64,000 nucleotides of DNA from Actinomycetaceae bacterium (GCA_030540715.1 JAUNVQ010000003.1:90517-154516); one strand, 5' to 3'; shown: positions 19,275 to 28,539, counted from the stretch's first letter. Numbers and translations: made by a program. The notes: generated from the sequence alone by a model not told the origin.

Positions 19275-20210
19275 ATGAATCCAGTGATGGCCCGGATTGA
19301 AAATGATGTAGAAAAGACACCTAACGGTTATCCACAAATGCCCGGTTACCAACCTGGCGCTTACGGTCAGTCTCATAGTGGAGCTTCACAACCCATCTAT
19401 GGGCAAACAGGTTACGCTCAGCCTGGGTATTCTCAACCAACCTACGATCCTTATGCTGCCCCTGGCACCCAAGACATGAGTCAATTTGAACAGACTTATG
19501 CTGGGCGTAGTGCTGATGCTGTTGATCGTGGCCAAGTAACGATGGATGATATTGTCGTTAAGACAGGTATCCTTTTTGCTCTTACCGTTGTTGGAGCGGC
19601 TATAACGTGGTTCATTACTGGCGTCAATCCAGCACTTGGTAACCTGCTAATGATTATTGGTGCCATTGGGGGCTTTATCACCGCGATGGTCAATATTTTC
19701 AAAAAGCAGCCCTCACCAGCTTTGTCAATGGCTTACGCTGTCTTTGAAGGCATGTTCTTGGGAGGAATCTCAGCATTCTTTGAAGCGGTGGTTCCGGGTA
19801 TTGTTGTTCAAGCCCTGATGGCAACACTCATTGTATTTGCCGTGACCTTGACGCTGTACAAGATGCGTGTGGTTCGCAATACACCTGCTTTGCAACGTTT
19901 TACCATTATCGGTTTGGTATCGGTCTTTTTATTCTTTATCGCATCATTTGTATACTCGATGTTCTCTGGAGTGTCGTTGATGAGTACCACCATTTTAGGT
20001 CTGCCTCTTGGTTTGATTATTGGAGTGGTGTGTATTGTCCTGGCTATCACATCGTTGGTAACAGATTTTGATGTTGCAGAAACCGCGGTTGCTAACGGTA
20101 TGCCAAGAGTATTTGCCTGGTATTGCGCCTTTGGTATCATGGTGACACTCATTTGGCTTTACATTAATATTTTGCGTGTTTTGTACTATATCGCCGAGAT
20201 GCAGCGGTAA
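19275..20210 (+). CDS. Bax inhibitor-1/YccA family membrane protein
   Basis: 311 residues. The first 80 or so are Tyr/Gly/Pro/Gln-rich and low in complexity (GYPQMPGYQPGAYGQ). About seven hydrophobic helices follow from residue 100 to the end, as in bacterial Bax1-I proteins. The typical end of the domain is present (YVNIL-like IWLYINILRVL). GGGAGA precedes the ATG. Family members may act as pH-sensitive Ca2+ leak channels, but their role in actinobacteria is unclear. The disordered N-terminus is common in actinobacterial homologues. The next gene starts ten bases downstream. Confidence 0.88.
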   Translation: MNPVMARIENDVEKTPNGYPQMPGYQPGAYGQSHSGASQPIYGQTGYAQPGYSQPTYDPYAAPGTQDMSQFEQTYAGRSADAVDRGQVTMDDIVVKTGILFALTVVGAAITWFITGVNPALGNLLMIIGAIGGFITAMVNIFKKQPSPALSMAYAVFEGMFLGGISAFFEAVVPGIVVQALMATLIVFAVTLTLYKMRVVRNTPALQRFTIIGLVSVFLFFIASFVYSMFSGVSLMSTTILGLPLGLIIGVVCIVLAITSLVTDFDVAETAVANGMPRVFAWYCAFGIMVTLIWLYINILRVLYYIAEMQR

Positions 20211-20220
20211 ACTGGCTGCT

Positions 20221-20868
20221 ATGAGCGATGATACTGAAGTAAGCCTAAGGGCTGCTTCCTTTGACGGCGCATCGGCGACAGCAGCAATAAAACTGGCTGC
20301 TGCCGATGCGGATGCAGCCAAAGCTGCTTTTAATGCAGAATCTGCCGTCCATGACGACCTCTTGAAACCTAAGGACAACGCTGGATTAATCGTTAGAGCC
20401 CCGACAATCACCGACGCTGTAGGGGCGGGGATGGCGCATCACGCGATATTGCAAGAACTATACGGTGGCTTGGACAAAGATATTGCAGTGAGCAGCGAAG
20501 AGGAACTTGTTGAGTATTGGCACGATAAAATCACACATTTAAGAGGGCGAAAAATTGCTTTAGCATGCTCGTCGCGTAGAGTAGTGGGAATTGCCCTGCT
20601 GGAATCTTCCCCTGAAGATGATCACGGTTTAGGTACTCCTGCGCGTGTCAATGAGCTGGTGTGTTTACATATGCTCAGCGATTTTTATTCGCAACCAGTA
20701 CTGCAGCGTATGTTTGATTTTGTGTTGCCCGCTGCCGCCCCTGCTCAAATTTGGGTGTGGCGCGAAGATCAGCGTCTGCGTCGTTTTTTACGTATTAATG
20801 GTTTTATCCTAGATGGGCTTTCCATTGCTGAAGATAACGGGCTGGAGTTCTCACGTTTAACACGCTAG
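20221..20868 (+). CDS. GNAT-like acetyltransferase domain protein
   Basis: 215 residues from the ATG at 20221, ten bases after the upstream stop; an in-frame ATG at 20176 would overlap the previous gene and is less likely. An Ala-rich segment (about 20-50) precedes a region resembling a degenerate GNAT fold: CSSRRVVGIALLES, then RVNELVCLHMLSDFYSQPVLQRMF, then RRFLRINGFILDG. The acetyl-CoA loop (Q/R-x-x-G-x-G/A) is not clear, so activity is uncertain. It probably forms an operon with the Bax1-I gene. Substrate unknown. Confidence 0.6.
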   Translation: MSDDTEVSLRAASFDGASATAAIKLAAADADAAKAAFNAESAVHDDLLKPKDNAGLIVRAPTITDAVGAGMAHHAILQELYGGLDKDIAVSSEEELVEYWHDKITHLRGRKIALACSSRRVVGIALLESSPEDDHGLGTPARVNELVCLHMLSDFYSQPVLQRMFDFVLPAAAPAQIWVWREDQRLRRFLRINGFILDGLSIAEDNGLEFSRLTR

Positions 20869-20916
20869 ACCTACCCGTTACCCTAAGACATCATTTGGGT
20901 GGAAAGACAGTGTCAT

Positions 20917-21438
20917 CTATGAAGGAATTGGGCATGTTAAACCGTTTTCACGTAGATTGCAGTAACCCAAAGGGTTTTTTTGCAAGTATTTTTGATGGTA
21001 TTCTTCAGCTGGATAAAATGGGTGTTTTCCGCTATCAATGATCGTGACAGTGGGAGCACCCATTTTATCTTGGGTCAGTTGATTCATTGACTGTGCAATT
21101 TGTGTGGCACTTTCTTGTTGTTCTGGTGTGTGGGGAAAGATTGCCGAACGATACTGTGTACCACGATCGTTTCCTTGGCGGTTAAGTTGAGTGGGATCAT
21201 GATTTTCGAAGAAAACCTTGCACAGATTCTCGAAAGATGTTTGATCTGGGTCGAAGACGACGTGGACTGTCTCAGCATGCCCAGTCAGGCCTGTGCAAAC
21301 TTGCTCATAGGTGGGGTTTTTGGTTGTGCCACCCATATAGCCAACTGTTGTTGAGATAACACCAGGCTGGCTCCACATGAGGCGTTCGGCTCCCCAGAAA
21401 CATCCCATTGCAAAATATGCGTCTTCACTGCGTGGCAT
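20917..21438 (-). CDS. msrA: Peptide methionine sulfoxide reductase A
   Basis: 173 residues, the full MsrA length. It reduces the S-epimer of methionine sulfoxide. The catalytic GCFWGAE motif places the nucleophile at Cys13. Other landmarks are GYMGG, NPTYEQVCTGLTGHAETV, YRSAIF and AEEYHQKYLQKNP. Candidate resolving cysteines lie near the C-terminus (GYCNL and LTCPIP). It is convergent with the GNAT-like gene and has no operon partner. It supports repair of oxidative damage, consistent with life at changing oxygen levels. Confidence 0.97.
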   Translation of the reverse strand: MPRSEDAYFAMGCFWGAERLMWSQPGVISTTVGYMGGTTKNPTYEQVCTGLTGHAETVHVVFDPDQTSFENLCKVFFENHDPTQLNRQGNDRGTQYRSAIFPHTPEQQESATQIAQSMNQLTQDKMGAPTVTIIDSGKHPFYPAEEYHQKYLQKNPLGYCNLRENGLTCPIPS

Positions 21439-21584
21439 CGTGCTCTCTTTTCGCGTGTTTAGTACTTTTTCTGTCTTCTTTATCTATGATAAACGCAACA
21501 GCCTTGCAAGGCGAGGAATATCTTGGCAAGGGTTTATCATAGAGGGACAATACACTACTGCCACCATATAAAGAAGGATAGAAA

Positions 21585-23129
21585 ATGGCATCATCGGATT
21601 ATAGCGATACCGAGCGTCCCGACGATGTTGAGGACGCTCCTGCTGCAGCAACTATATCGGCTGCAGATGGTGACAGGGACTCTTTGGAAGAAAAAGAGGA
21701 ACAGTCACGAAAGTTTTTTTCACATCTTACCCGCTCATTTGGTCGCTTCGTTGATACTGTACGCCAGGCAAATAGTGATGATCAGCAGCTTCCCTATGAT
21801 GAAAAAGACCTGATTGAAGTACGTTTTGTTAATAAGGAAACAGGTGATACAGACTTCGTGGTACCGCGGGCTTTGCGTATGGGAGCTGCCTATTCATGGC
21901 GTTTGCTTCTTATCGCTGCGGTTCTTTATTTGGCATCGTGGGTGGCAGTGAAAATATCGATTATCATTATTCCGCTGCTTTTGTCACTGCTGTTTGCGGT
22001 TCTTCTTGAACCCATTATGAAACTGTGTGTTGTCCGTCTTAAACTCCCGCGCGTTCTTGCCGCAATCATTGCCCTGGTGATTGGTATTGGGGTAGTGGTA
22101 GGGCTTGTTGGTGTTGCCTCGTCTCAACTGTACGCCTCAATGACAGATGTTGTTGATAAAGCTCAAGCGGGTGTTAACACCATGATTGACTGGGCCAGTA
22201 CCCTGCATAAGGGAATCGATATTTCAACGGTGGAACACTATTGGCGTCAAACACAGATTGAACTTGAAACATGGTTAAAAGCTCATTCTGGCTCAGTTGC
22301 CTCGGGAGCGGTGGGTGCAGCAACAACTGCTGTCTCTTTTGCATCAGGGATGCTGATGGTTCTTTTCTGCCTGTTCTTCTTCCTTAAAGATGGGCGAACT
22401 ATTTGGCAGTGGGTGTTGCGCCTTATCCCTCGCGAGATGCGTCACGATTTGAATGAAGCAGCAATCCGCGGATGGGTGACATTGGGATCCTATGCACGTA
22501 CACAAATGGCTGTTGCCGCTATTGACGCTGTTGGTATTGGTGTGGGAGCTAGCTTCCTGGTGGGTGTTTCACTTGCTATTCCTTTGGGTGTTTTGGTGTT
22601 TATCGGTGCCTTTATTCCTATTGTGGGTGCTATTACCACCGGTGCGATTGCAGTGTTTGTAGCGTTGGTGGTTCAAGGATTTAAGGCAGCACTGTGGATG
22701 CTTCTTATTATTTTGCTAGTGCAACAGATTGAATCGAATATTTTACATCCCTTTATGATGTCCTCAGCCGTTAGTTTGCATCCTATTGTTGTGTTACTGG
22801 CGGTTGTGGCTGGTGGATATGTTGCTGGCATCATTGGGGCAATGTTTTCGGTACCATTTGCAGCATTTATCAACACGACGGTGCTGTACTTAACGGGGCA
22901 CGATAAGTTCTTACGCTTGAACTTTGATCACGATCGTCCCGGTGGGCCACCAGGTAGTTTAGAGGAAGAAATGCGAGCAAGCCTTCAACCAAGCACTGAG
23001 AATCTGCAGGAGGCTGCAAGAATGCGTGAAAAAGCTATCGAGAATGGCTACCTGACTGATGATGATAATACTCACCATCGTCGGGAAGAATCTGCGCAGT
23101 CTTCAATTCACGCCAATATGGATGCATGA
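21585..23129 (+). CDS. AI-2E (YdiK/PerM) family transporter
   Basis: 514 residues. An acidic hydrophilic N-terminus (about 1-95) and tail (about 455-514) flank eight hydrophobic helices. The family core is clear: a pair of helices after AYSWRLLLI, a soluble helical segment near 185-235, a hairpin at FCLFFFLKDG and the late motif IPIVGAITTGAIAVFVALV followed by QQIESNILHPFMM. GAAGGATAG precedes the ATG. The family includes autoinducer-2 exporters, Na+/H+ exchangers and uncharacterised permeases, so the substrate cannot be assigned. A strong hairpin separates it from greA. Confidence 0.9.
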   Translation: MASSDYSDTERPDDVEDAPAAATISAADGDRDSLEEKEEQSRKFFSHLTRSFGRFVDTVRQANSDDQQLPYDEKDLIEVRFVNKETGDTDFVVPRALRMGAAYSWRLLLIAAVLYLASWVAVKISIIIIPLLLSLLFAVLLEPIMKLCVVRLKLPRVLAAIIALVIGIGVVVGLVGVASSQLYASMTDVVDKAQAGVNTMIDWASTLHKGIDISTVEHYWRQTQIELETWLKAHSGSVASGAVGAATTAVSFASGMLMVLFCLFFFLKDGRTIWQWVLRLIPREMRHDLNEAAIRGWVTLGSYARTQMAVAAIDAVGIGVGASFLVGVSLAIPLGVLVFIGAFIPIVGAITTGAIAVFVALVVQGFKAALWMLLIILLVQQIESNILHPFMMSSAVSLHPIVVLLAVVAGGYVAGIIGAMFSVPFAAFINTTVLYLTGHDKFLRLNFDHDRPGGPPGSLEEEMRASLQPSTENLQEAARMREKAIENGYLTDDDNTHHRREESAQSSIHANMDA

Positions 23130-23143
23130 AAAAATCATATGAA

Positions 23144-23185
23144 ATGTTGAGGCTGGCTCCGCCTGAGGAGAGCCAGCCTCAACAT
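23144..23185. terminator. Convergent hairpin terminator between the AI-2E gene and greA
   Basis: A 16-bp perfect stem pairs 23144-23159 (TGTTGAGGCTGGCTC at its core) with 23170-23185, around a ten-base loop. It has no immediate U-tract on the plus strand; on the minus strand six U follow at some distance. The position between two convergent genes supports a bidirectional terminator. Confidence 0.75.
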
Positions 23186-23196
23186 GATGAATAGAG

Positions 23197-23676
23197 CTAT
23201 CCCTTATAGGGCGTTGCCGATATGATATCAACATTGATGGTTTTACCATTAGGGGCTAGGTAGCTTACTTTGTCACCAGCTTTATGCCCCATAATTGCTT
23301 TACCAAGAGGTGCATTTGGTGAAAAGACCTCGATGTCAAGACCCACTGCAGCTTGGCGTGAACCCAGTAGGAATCGATGGGTGCTTCCAGCAAACTGTGC
23401 TTCAACAATCATTCCTGGTTCAACAATTCCATCATCCGGAGGCGTTTCACCGACTTCAGCAGCCTCTAAAAGCTCTTCCAGCTGCGCAATACGAGTTTCA
23501 TTCCACGATTGTTGTTCACGTGCTGCGTGGTAGCCACCGTTTTCTTTGAGATCGCCCTCTTGACGCGCTTCATCGATGCGCTTAGCAATTGCGGGGCGTT
23601 CTACATTTTTTAAGTTATCAAGTTCGGCCAGCAAGTGGTCGTAGGCCTCTTGGGTAAGCCACTTTTTTTCAGCCAT
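23197..23676 (-). CDS. greA: Transcription elongation factor GreA
   Basis: 159 residues. GreA enters the RNA polymerase secondary channel and stimulates cleavage of backtracked RNA. The N-terminal coiled coil (about 1-75) carries LTQEAYDHLLAELDNLKNVE and the acidic tip region around ARQEGDLKENGGYH, the family signature. The C-terminal domain spans about 80-158 (GKAIMGHKAGDKVSY). It shows the full expected length. The upstream bases contain GAAAGAAGGATAATC before the ATG. It is a single gene here. Confidence 0.97.
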   Translation of the reverse strand: MAEKKWLTQEAYDHLLAELDNLKNVERPAIAKRIDEARQEGDLKENGGYHAAREQQSWNETRIAQLEELLEAAEVGETPPDDGIVEPGMIVEAQFAGSTHRFLLGSRQAAVGLDIEVFSPNAPLGKAIMGHKAGDKVSYLAPNGKTINVDIISATPYKG

Positions 23677-23800
23677 GATTATCCTTCTTTCACTGATGAG
23701 TGATGCTCTGTTTTCCGCATCGACGCATAGGGTATCGCAAGGGTGAGAGTATCCCTAACAAGAATGCGGTGTACGACCGCTAGACTAACACATTTTGACG

Positions 23801-24496
23801 CTACTTGGTCAGTACAGCCAAATATGCGGTAATACAGTGGCATATCCAGCCAATAACTGTAAACAAATGGAAGATTTCATGGAAACCAAACCACTGTGGA
23901 AACGGATCGGGTTTTTTGAGTCCATAGACGATCCCACCGATTGTATAGGCCACCCCGCCTGCAACAAGTAGCCAGACAACAGACATGCCACCATTGAGAG
24001 AAAGAGGACCCATATAGTAGACGGCTACCCAGCCAAGTAAAATATAGATGGGAACATAAATCCAACGGGGAGCCGTAGGCCACAGAATCGACAAAAGAAT
24101 CCCACCAATCGCGCCACTCCACACAAGCACAAGTAACGCTTTCATGTCGTGGGAATCTAAAAGGGCAACGGTGATAGGTGTATATGTTCCGGCTATCAGT
24201 AAAAAGATATTGGAATGGTCCCATCGTCGCAACAGGTTTTCGGCAGTTTTTCCCCAATCAATTCTGTGGTATACGCTTGACACGCCAAAGAGAAGAACTG
24301 TACAGATAAGGAAGACTGCGCAGGACCATTTATTGGCGGCACCCGGCGCTATAGCGATAAGAACAATAGAAGCAGCCAAAGACAGCGGTGTGATGACAAG
24401 ATGAATCCAGCCGCGCAACTTGGGTTTGATATATTCTTCGATGTCAAGAGAGTGAAATGGTTTATTCGGATGCGTGTGAGCTGCTTGCACATTCAT
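23801..24496 (-). CDS. trhA: Hemolysin III / PAQR family membrane protein (TrhA)
   Basis: 231 residues with seven hydrophobic helices. The PAQR/hemolysin III signatures are visible: SSVYHRIDW, RRWDHSNIFLLIAGTYTPI and the C-terminal FHEIFHLFTVIGWICHC, with histidines of the family's putative metal site. Bacterial TrhA has been linked to membrane energetics and lipid homeostasis; the haemolysin label rests on old work and need not reflect function. A clear GGAGG lies nine bases before the ATG. Two tandem palindromes upstream (24525-24553) probably regulate it. It is divergent from uppS, an actinobacterial arrangement. Confidence 0.92.
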   Translation of the reverse strand: MNVQAAHTHPNKPFHSLDIEEYIKPKLRGWIHLVITPLSLAASIVLIAIAPGAANKWSCAVFLICTVLLFGVSSVYHRIDWGKTAENLLRRWDHSNIFLLIAGTYTPITVALLDSHDMKALLVLVWSGAIGGILLSILWPTAPRWIYVPIYILLGWVAVYYMGPLSLNGGMSVVWLLVAGGVAYTIGGIVYGLKKPDPFPQWFGFHEIFHLFTVIGWICHCITAYLAVLTK

Positions 24497-24524
24497 CTGA
24501 TAACCTCCACAAAGGCTGCTTTTC

Positions 24525-24553
24525 TTACGCTGTCGTAACTTACGATACCGTAA
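24525..24553. promoter_or_regulatory. Tandem palindromic operators TTACG-N4-CGTAA
   Basis: Two copies of TTACG-N4-CGTAA lie side by side: 24525-24538 (spacer CTGT) and 24540-24553 (spacer ATAC). The second is longer, with ACTTACG/CGTAAGT arms at 24538-24544 and 24549-24555. The pair is about 28 bases upstream of the trhA ATG and 135 bases upstream of uppS. The symmetry and spacing suit a dimeric regulator such as a TetR-family protein; none is encoded nearby. Confidence 0.6.
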
Positions 24554-24687
24554 GTCTTTGGATATGTCCTTTTTTTCGTGAAGTTCGTGAAAAATCTAAC
24601 CAGAACACGATAAATTAAAGCTACGACATGTTTTTGTGGCAAAATCTGTGTGGCACTAAGGTTCCTGGTAGGAAGGTTCGAGAGTTG

Positions 24688-25452
24688 ATGTCCGTTAATC
24701 ACACCCTGCTCTACCGTTTGTATGAGCGTCGCCTAATGAACCAGCTGAAAAAACAGGTGGTTCCCAAACATATTGGCGTTATTCTAGACGGTAATCGTCG
24801 CTGGGCGAAAGCTGTGGGAGCAGAGGCTTCACAGGGGCACCGTGAAGGAGCCGATAAGGTCCATGAGTTTTTAGATTGGGCAGAAGACGCGGGTGTTGAC
24901 ATCGTAACCCTATGGATGCTTTCTACCGATAATCTTAAGCGTTCAAGCGATGAAATTCGCAAACTACTAGATATTATTGTTAATGCTGTGAGCGAACTTG
25001 CCTCTACGAAACGCTGGAAACTTCGATTGGTAGGAGCAACAGATCTTCTTCCCGAAAAGATAGCAACACAACTGCATAAGGCAGTGGCCTCTACCGATAA
25101 CATCGAAGGAATGAATGTCAACATTGCTGTTGGTTACGGTGGCCGAGAGGAGATTACTGAAGCAATTAAACAGTTCCTTCGGCAACGTGCTCACATGGGA
25201 GAAAGCCTTGATGACGTTGCAAAGAATCTGCACGTCGATGATATTACCGATAACCTTTATACTCGTGGGCAACCTGATCCGGATCTGGTGATTCGCACAT
25301 CGGGGGAGCAGCGACTATCGGGCTTCTTACTGTGGCAATCAGCCCATTCTGAATACTATTTTTGTGAAGCCTATTGGCCAGATTTTCGTCGAATCGACTT
25401 TTTACGCGCTATGCGGGCCTATTCTCAACGTGAACGGCGCATGGGACGCTAA
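24688..25452 (+). CDS. uppS: Isoprenyl diphosphate (cis-prenyl) synthase
   Basis: About 254 residues from ATG 24688; the frame stays open to 24628, but the shorter start fits homologues and has GGAAGG upstream. The enzyme condenses isopentenyl diphosphate in cis to make a polyprenyl carrier precursor. Key motifs are GVILDGNRRWAK with the catalytic Asp, the HREGADKVHEFLDW helix and the late signature RTSGEQRLSGFLLWQ with SEYYF. Actinobacteria usually carry two such enzymes. The copy next to hemolysin III corresponds in mycobacteria to the short-chain Z-farnesyl diphosphate synthase, so the product may be short rather than undecaprenyl diphosphate. Confidence 0.92.
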   Translation: MSVNHTLLYRLYERRLMNQLKKQVVPKHIGVILDGNRRWAKAVGAEASQGHREGADKVHEFLDWAEDAGVDIVTLWMLSTDNLKRSSDEIRKLLDIIVNAVSELASTKRWKLRLVGATDLLPEKIATQLHKAVASTDNIEGMNVNIAVGYGGREEITEAIKQFLRQRAHMGESLDDVAKNLHVDDITDNLYTRGQPDPDLVIRTSGEQRLSGFLLWQSAHSEYYFCEAYWPDFRRIDFLRAMRAYSQRERRMGR

Positions 25453-25454
25453 GC

Positions 25455-25676
25455 CTAGTGTGTGTCACCCTGCGCGGCCTCGATTTTTTGTGTTGCCTGC
25501 TGTAGATAGGCTTGGCAGTGGCCAGCCAGTTTTTCACCATATTCCCACAGTTCCATTGACATTTGAAGCGGGAGTTGGCCACTTTCAAGTTGGTTGACAA
25601 CAGCTTTAAGCTGGTCGCGAGACTGTTCATAGCTGAGTTGTGTCACATCGGTAGTGGTATCGATTTCTTGTGTCAT
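25455..25676 (-). CDS. xseB: Exodeoxyribonuclease VII small subunit
   Basis: 73 residues, the usual size. The family motif is visible: LSYEQSRDQLKAVVNQLESGQLPLQMSMELWEYG, a helix-rich segment that wraps the large subunit. Its ATG overlaps the xseA stop as ATGA (25673-25676), as expected for a complex that needs several small subunits per large one. It ends two bases from the uppS stop on the other strand, so the 3' ends are convergent and nearly touching. Confidence 0.95.
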   Translation of the reverse strand: MTQEIDTTTDVTQLSYEQSRDQLKAVVNQLESGQLPLQMSMELWEYGEKLAGHCQAYLQQATQKIEAAQGDTH

Positions 25677-26932
25677 GAGTTTTCCTTCTTTGAAAATGTT
25701 GCATCAGGATTTGTTCCAGCCACTTTTACGACGGCCGATCCGCGATGGAAGATAACTTCCAAGAGCTCACCTTTAGAAATATCGGAAGCGTTATCAATGA
25801 CTGTTCCCGAAGCAGTCCGAACCACGGAAAAGCCACGTTCAAAAACGTGATAGGGCGATAATGCGCGAAGAGTTGTCACTAAGCCCGAAATCTGGTGAGT
25901 ATGAAGCGCAACGGTTTGTGTCATTGACTGTCGTAAACGAATAATGAGGTGTTGAACATGTTCTTTGTGGATTGATACAACCATTGAAGGATCACGTACA
26001 ACAGGGCGCGATACCAGATTATGAAGCTGTTCATCTTCACGGTGAATCAACTGCAAGATGGACTGGTGAAGGCGTAGATACGCGTCTTTGATAGTGGTTT
26101 TTTCTTCTGTCACGTCAGGAACTATCCGTCGCGCCGCATCGGTGGGTGTTGAAGCACGGTAATCAGCTACAAAATCAAGCAACGGGCAATCCGCTTCATG
26201 CCCGATAGCCGAAACTAGGGCAGTACGGGCTGAAAAGGCCGCGCGTACAAGTTTTTCGTCTGAAAATGGAAGCAGCTCTTCAACAGAACCACCGCCGCGT
26301 GCAACCACAATGAGGTCGATGTCATCAAGGTCATCTAGCTCGGCAATCGCATGAGTGACCGCATCTACACAGTGAATACCCTGAACAGGAACTTCTTTCA
26401 CCTCAAAAAGTGCTCCTGGCCAGCGGGTGCGCGCATTGATGATAACGTCATCTTTTGCTTTGGCATTTGCTCCGCAAATAAGACCAATTTTTCTGGGTAA
26501 AAAGGGCAGTGGCTTTTTGTGGCGGTCATCAAAAAGTCCCTCGCTGTGAAGCCTACGGCGTAGCTGCTCAATCTGTTCAAGCAGATTACCTGTTCCTGCA
26601 ATATGTATTTCTTTCGCGAAAAGTGAAAGTTGTCCATTGCCTTCATAAAAATCCGGTTTGCAAAGAACAACGACACGTGCGCCCTCGTCAAAAGCGGAAC
26701 CAGTCTGTCGAAGAACATGAGAAAAACACTTTACCGTCATTGAGGTTTGTTCATTGACATCGCGTAGAACAAAGAAAGCCATTTTCACATTGGGACGTTG
26801 TTTATACTCAACAACTTGGCCTTCAACCCACAAAGGCGACATCCGATCCACGTACTTACGGATATTCGAACTCAGTAGGGCCAGAGGCCAAGGATTTTCA
26901 CGTGTTGTTTCACGGGCAGTTGGTGCAGTCAC
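25673..26932 (-). CDS. xseA: Exodeoxyribonuclease VII large subunit
   Basis: 419 residues starting at GTG 26932 with AAAAGGG upstream. The enzyme degrades single-stranded DNA from both ends. The N-terminal OB fold (about 20-110) contains LWVEGQVVEYKQRP. The catalytic core (about 125-330) shows LPFLPRKIGLICGANAKAKDD, IVVARGGGSVEELLPF and ISAIGHE-type VSAIGHEADCPLLDFVAD. A helical region and a C-terminal segment follow (SPYHVFERGFSVV). The protein is somewhat shorter than E. coli XseA (456). It is paired with xseB. Confidence 0.95.
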   Translation of the reverse strand: MTAPTARETTRENPWPLALLSSNIRKYVDRMSPLWVEGQVVEYKQRPNVKMAFFVLRDVNEQTSMTVKCFSHVLRQTGSAFDEGARVVVLCKPDFYEGNGQLSLFAKEIHIAGTGNLLEQIEQLRRRLHSEGLFDDRHKKPLPFLPRKIGLICGANAKAKDDVIINARTRWPGALFEVKEVPVQGIHCVDAVTHAIAELDDLDDIDLIVVARGGGSVEELLPFSDEKLVRAAFSARTALVSAIGHEADCPLLDFVADYRASTPTDAARRIVPDVTEEKTTIKDAYLRLHQSILQLIHREDEQLHNLVSRPVVRDPSMVVSIHKEHVQHLIIRLRQSMTQTVALHTHQISGLVTTLRALSPYHVFERGFSVVRTASGTVIDNASDISKGELLEVIFHRGSAVVKVAGTNPDATFSKKENS

Positions 26933-27149
26933 CCTTTTAGCCTAACTGATTTTGTCAAGCAATAACATGTCTGTGGACTCGCGTTGCTTTTATCTGTGTC
27001 GTTAGCGAGGGCATCTTCTTCACCACCACCATTGACCTCTACTATTGGTGAACGCCATACAGGTCGGCAGCTTCGGCCTATGACTTGGGGGGGGCAATGC
27101 CCACCTTGAGGTGTCACTCCCAGATATTGCAATCTTCATGCTGTGAGCT

Positions 27150-27206
27150 TTACCCAAAAGGGGTATTTAATGCGACATTTGGCCTCAAACGGCCTAAATT
27201 GGGTAA
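27150..27206 (+). promoter_or_regulatory. Inverted repeat in the ispH leader abutting the start codon
   Basis: TTACCCAA (27150-27157) and TTGGGTAA (27199-27206) are perfect complements. They flank a smaller stem of TTTGGCC with GGCCTAAA (27178-27198). The 3' arm ends directly before the GTG at 27207 and includes the only G-rich stretch that could bind 16S rRNA. Folding would therefore mask the ribosome binding site. The roughly 200 bases further upstream contain an eight-G run (27087-27094) and no gene. Confidence 0.45.
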
Positions 27207-28247
27207 GTGATGAACAAGATAGCAGTACAGATTGGGCAAAAACCGCAAAGAAAAAAACTGTTGTTGGCAACACCACGCGGTTACTGCGCAGGAGTGGATC
27301 GTGCCGTTGACGCTGTTGAAAAGGCGCTGGCGCTCTATGGAGCACCCGTTTATGTTCGTAAAGAGATTGTACATAACAAGTTCGTGGTGGAATCGCTGTC
27401 AAAGAAAGGCGCGGTCTTCGTTAATGATACCCGCGATGTTCCCAAAGGAGCTCGTGTTGTCTTTTCAGCTCACGGAGTCAGCCCCGCAGTACGCGAACAA
27501 GCCGATGCTCGTGAACTGCGCACCATTGATGCGACATGTCCACTGGTGACGAAAGTTCATCGAGAGGCACTACGATTTGCCAAGCAAGATTATGACATTA
27601 TTTTGGTGGGCCATCGCGGACATGAAGAAGTTGAAGGCACCGAGGGGGAAGCTCCTGACCATATTCAGGTAATCGGCACACCCGATGAGGTCGATACTGT
27701 TGAAGTACGCGATCCCAATAAAGTTGTGTGGTTGTCGCAAACAACGCTGAGCGTGGATGAAACTCAGGAAACTGTAAAGCGCTTGCGTGAACGTTTTCCC
27801 GGTCTGACGGATCCGCCAAGCGATGATATTTGCTTTGCGACACAGAATCGACAAGGAGCTGTCAAAGAAATTGGGGCGCGCTGTGATGCAGTGATCGTGG
27901 TAGGCTCAGCAAACTCGTCAAATTCTGTGCGACTTGTGGAGGTTGCTGAACAGGCAGGTGCCGGTAAAGCTTTCCGAATAGATGGTGCCGATGAACTGCG
28001 GAAATCTTGGCTTGATGGCTGTCAAACAGTGGGCCTTACTTCAGGAGCTTCGGTTCCTGAAGTGCTGGTACGTAAAGTTATTGAAGTTCTTGTAAACTGG
28101 GGATTTGATGATCTTGAACACGTGCAAACTACAGAGGAAACCACGACTTTTGCTTTGCCGCGAAATCTGCGTGCGGATATGAAAAAGGCAGGCCTGATGG
28201 ATGCACATTCCAAAAAACGCACCCCTGGCCCCGACCACGTCAATTAG
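27207..28247 (+). CDS. ispH: 4-hydroxy-3-methylbut-2-enyl diphosphate reductase
   Basis: 346 residues. IspH is the last enzyme of the non-mevalonate isoprenoid pathway, and uses a [4Fe-4S] cluster to make isopentenyl and dimethylallyl diphosphate. The three cluster cysteines are Cys27 ([12 protein letters not shown]), Cys111 ([12 protein letters not shown]) and Cys209 ([10 protein letters not shown]). [25 protein letters not shown] and [10 protein letters not shown] are also present. The start may be GTG 27207 or the adjacent ATG 27210. It is followed by ychF at a distance of 292 bases. With uppS nearby it supplies the isoprenoid branch. Confidence 0.97.
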   Translation: MMNKIAVQIGQKPQRKKLLLATPRGYCAGVDRAVDAVEKALALYGAPVYVRKEIVHNKFVVESLSKKGAVFVNDTRDVPKGARVVFSAHGVSPAVREQADARELRTIDATCPLVTKVHREALRFAKQDYDIILVGHRGHEEVEGTEGEAPDHIQVIGTPDEVDTVEVRDPNKVVWLSQTTLSVDETQETVKRLRERFPGLTDPPSDDICFATQNRQGAVKEIGARCDAVIVVGSANSSNSVRLVEVAEQAGAGKAFRIDGADELRKSWLDGCQTVGLTSGASVPEVLVRKVIEVLVNWGFDDLEHVQTTEETTTFALPRNLRADMKKAGLMDAHSKKRTPGPDHVN

Positions 28248-28539
28248 CGTTTCTATCCTTTCACCCTCGCGGGTGTCGCATGGGTACTTGGACATCATTA
28301 TGGGTCTTTCTTGGCTAAGCAATATCACGTGGCATGTGGTTTTTCTCTTTATCGCAGAGGGCGTTGCAGCGGGTGAGCACTTTGGCTGGGCACTAAAGCA
28401 ATGGTTGATGTTGCCCGATATGACTGGTGGCACCTGAGAAAAATACTGCGCGACACAAGTGTGGCCCAAAAGTGATCCGACGGATATGAACACGCTACAA
28501 TAGTGCAGGTACATACTGTAGGAAGAAAGAAGAGTTTTT

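Noticed and set aside
20960..20985. AACCC-AAA-GGGTT with following T run as a terminator for the GNAT-like gene
   Set aside because: The stem is only five pairs with a three-base loop and lies within the msrA coding sequence, so it may be chance.
28300..28437. 45-codon hydrophobic frame between ispH and ychF
   Set aside because: No ribosome binding site and no family recognised; it is too short to support.
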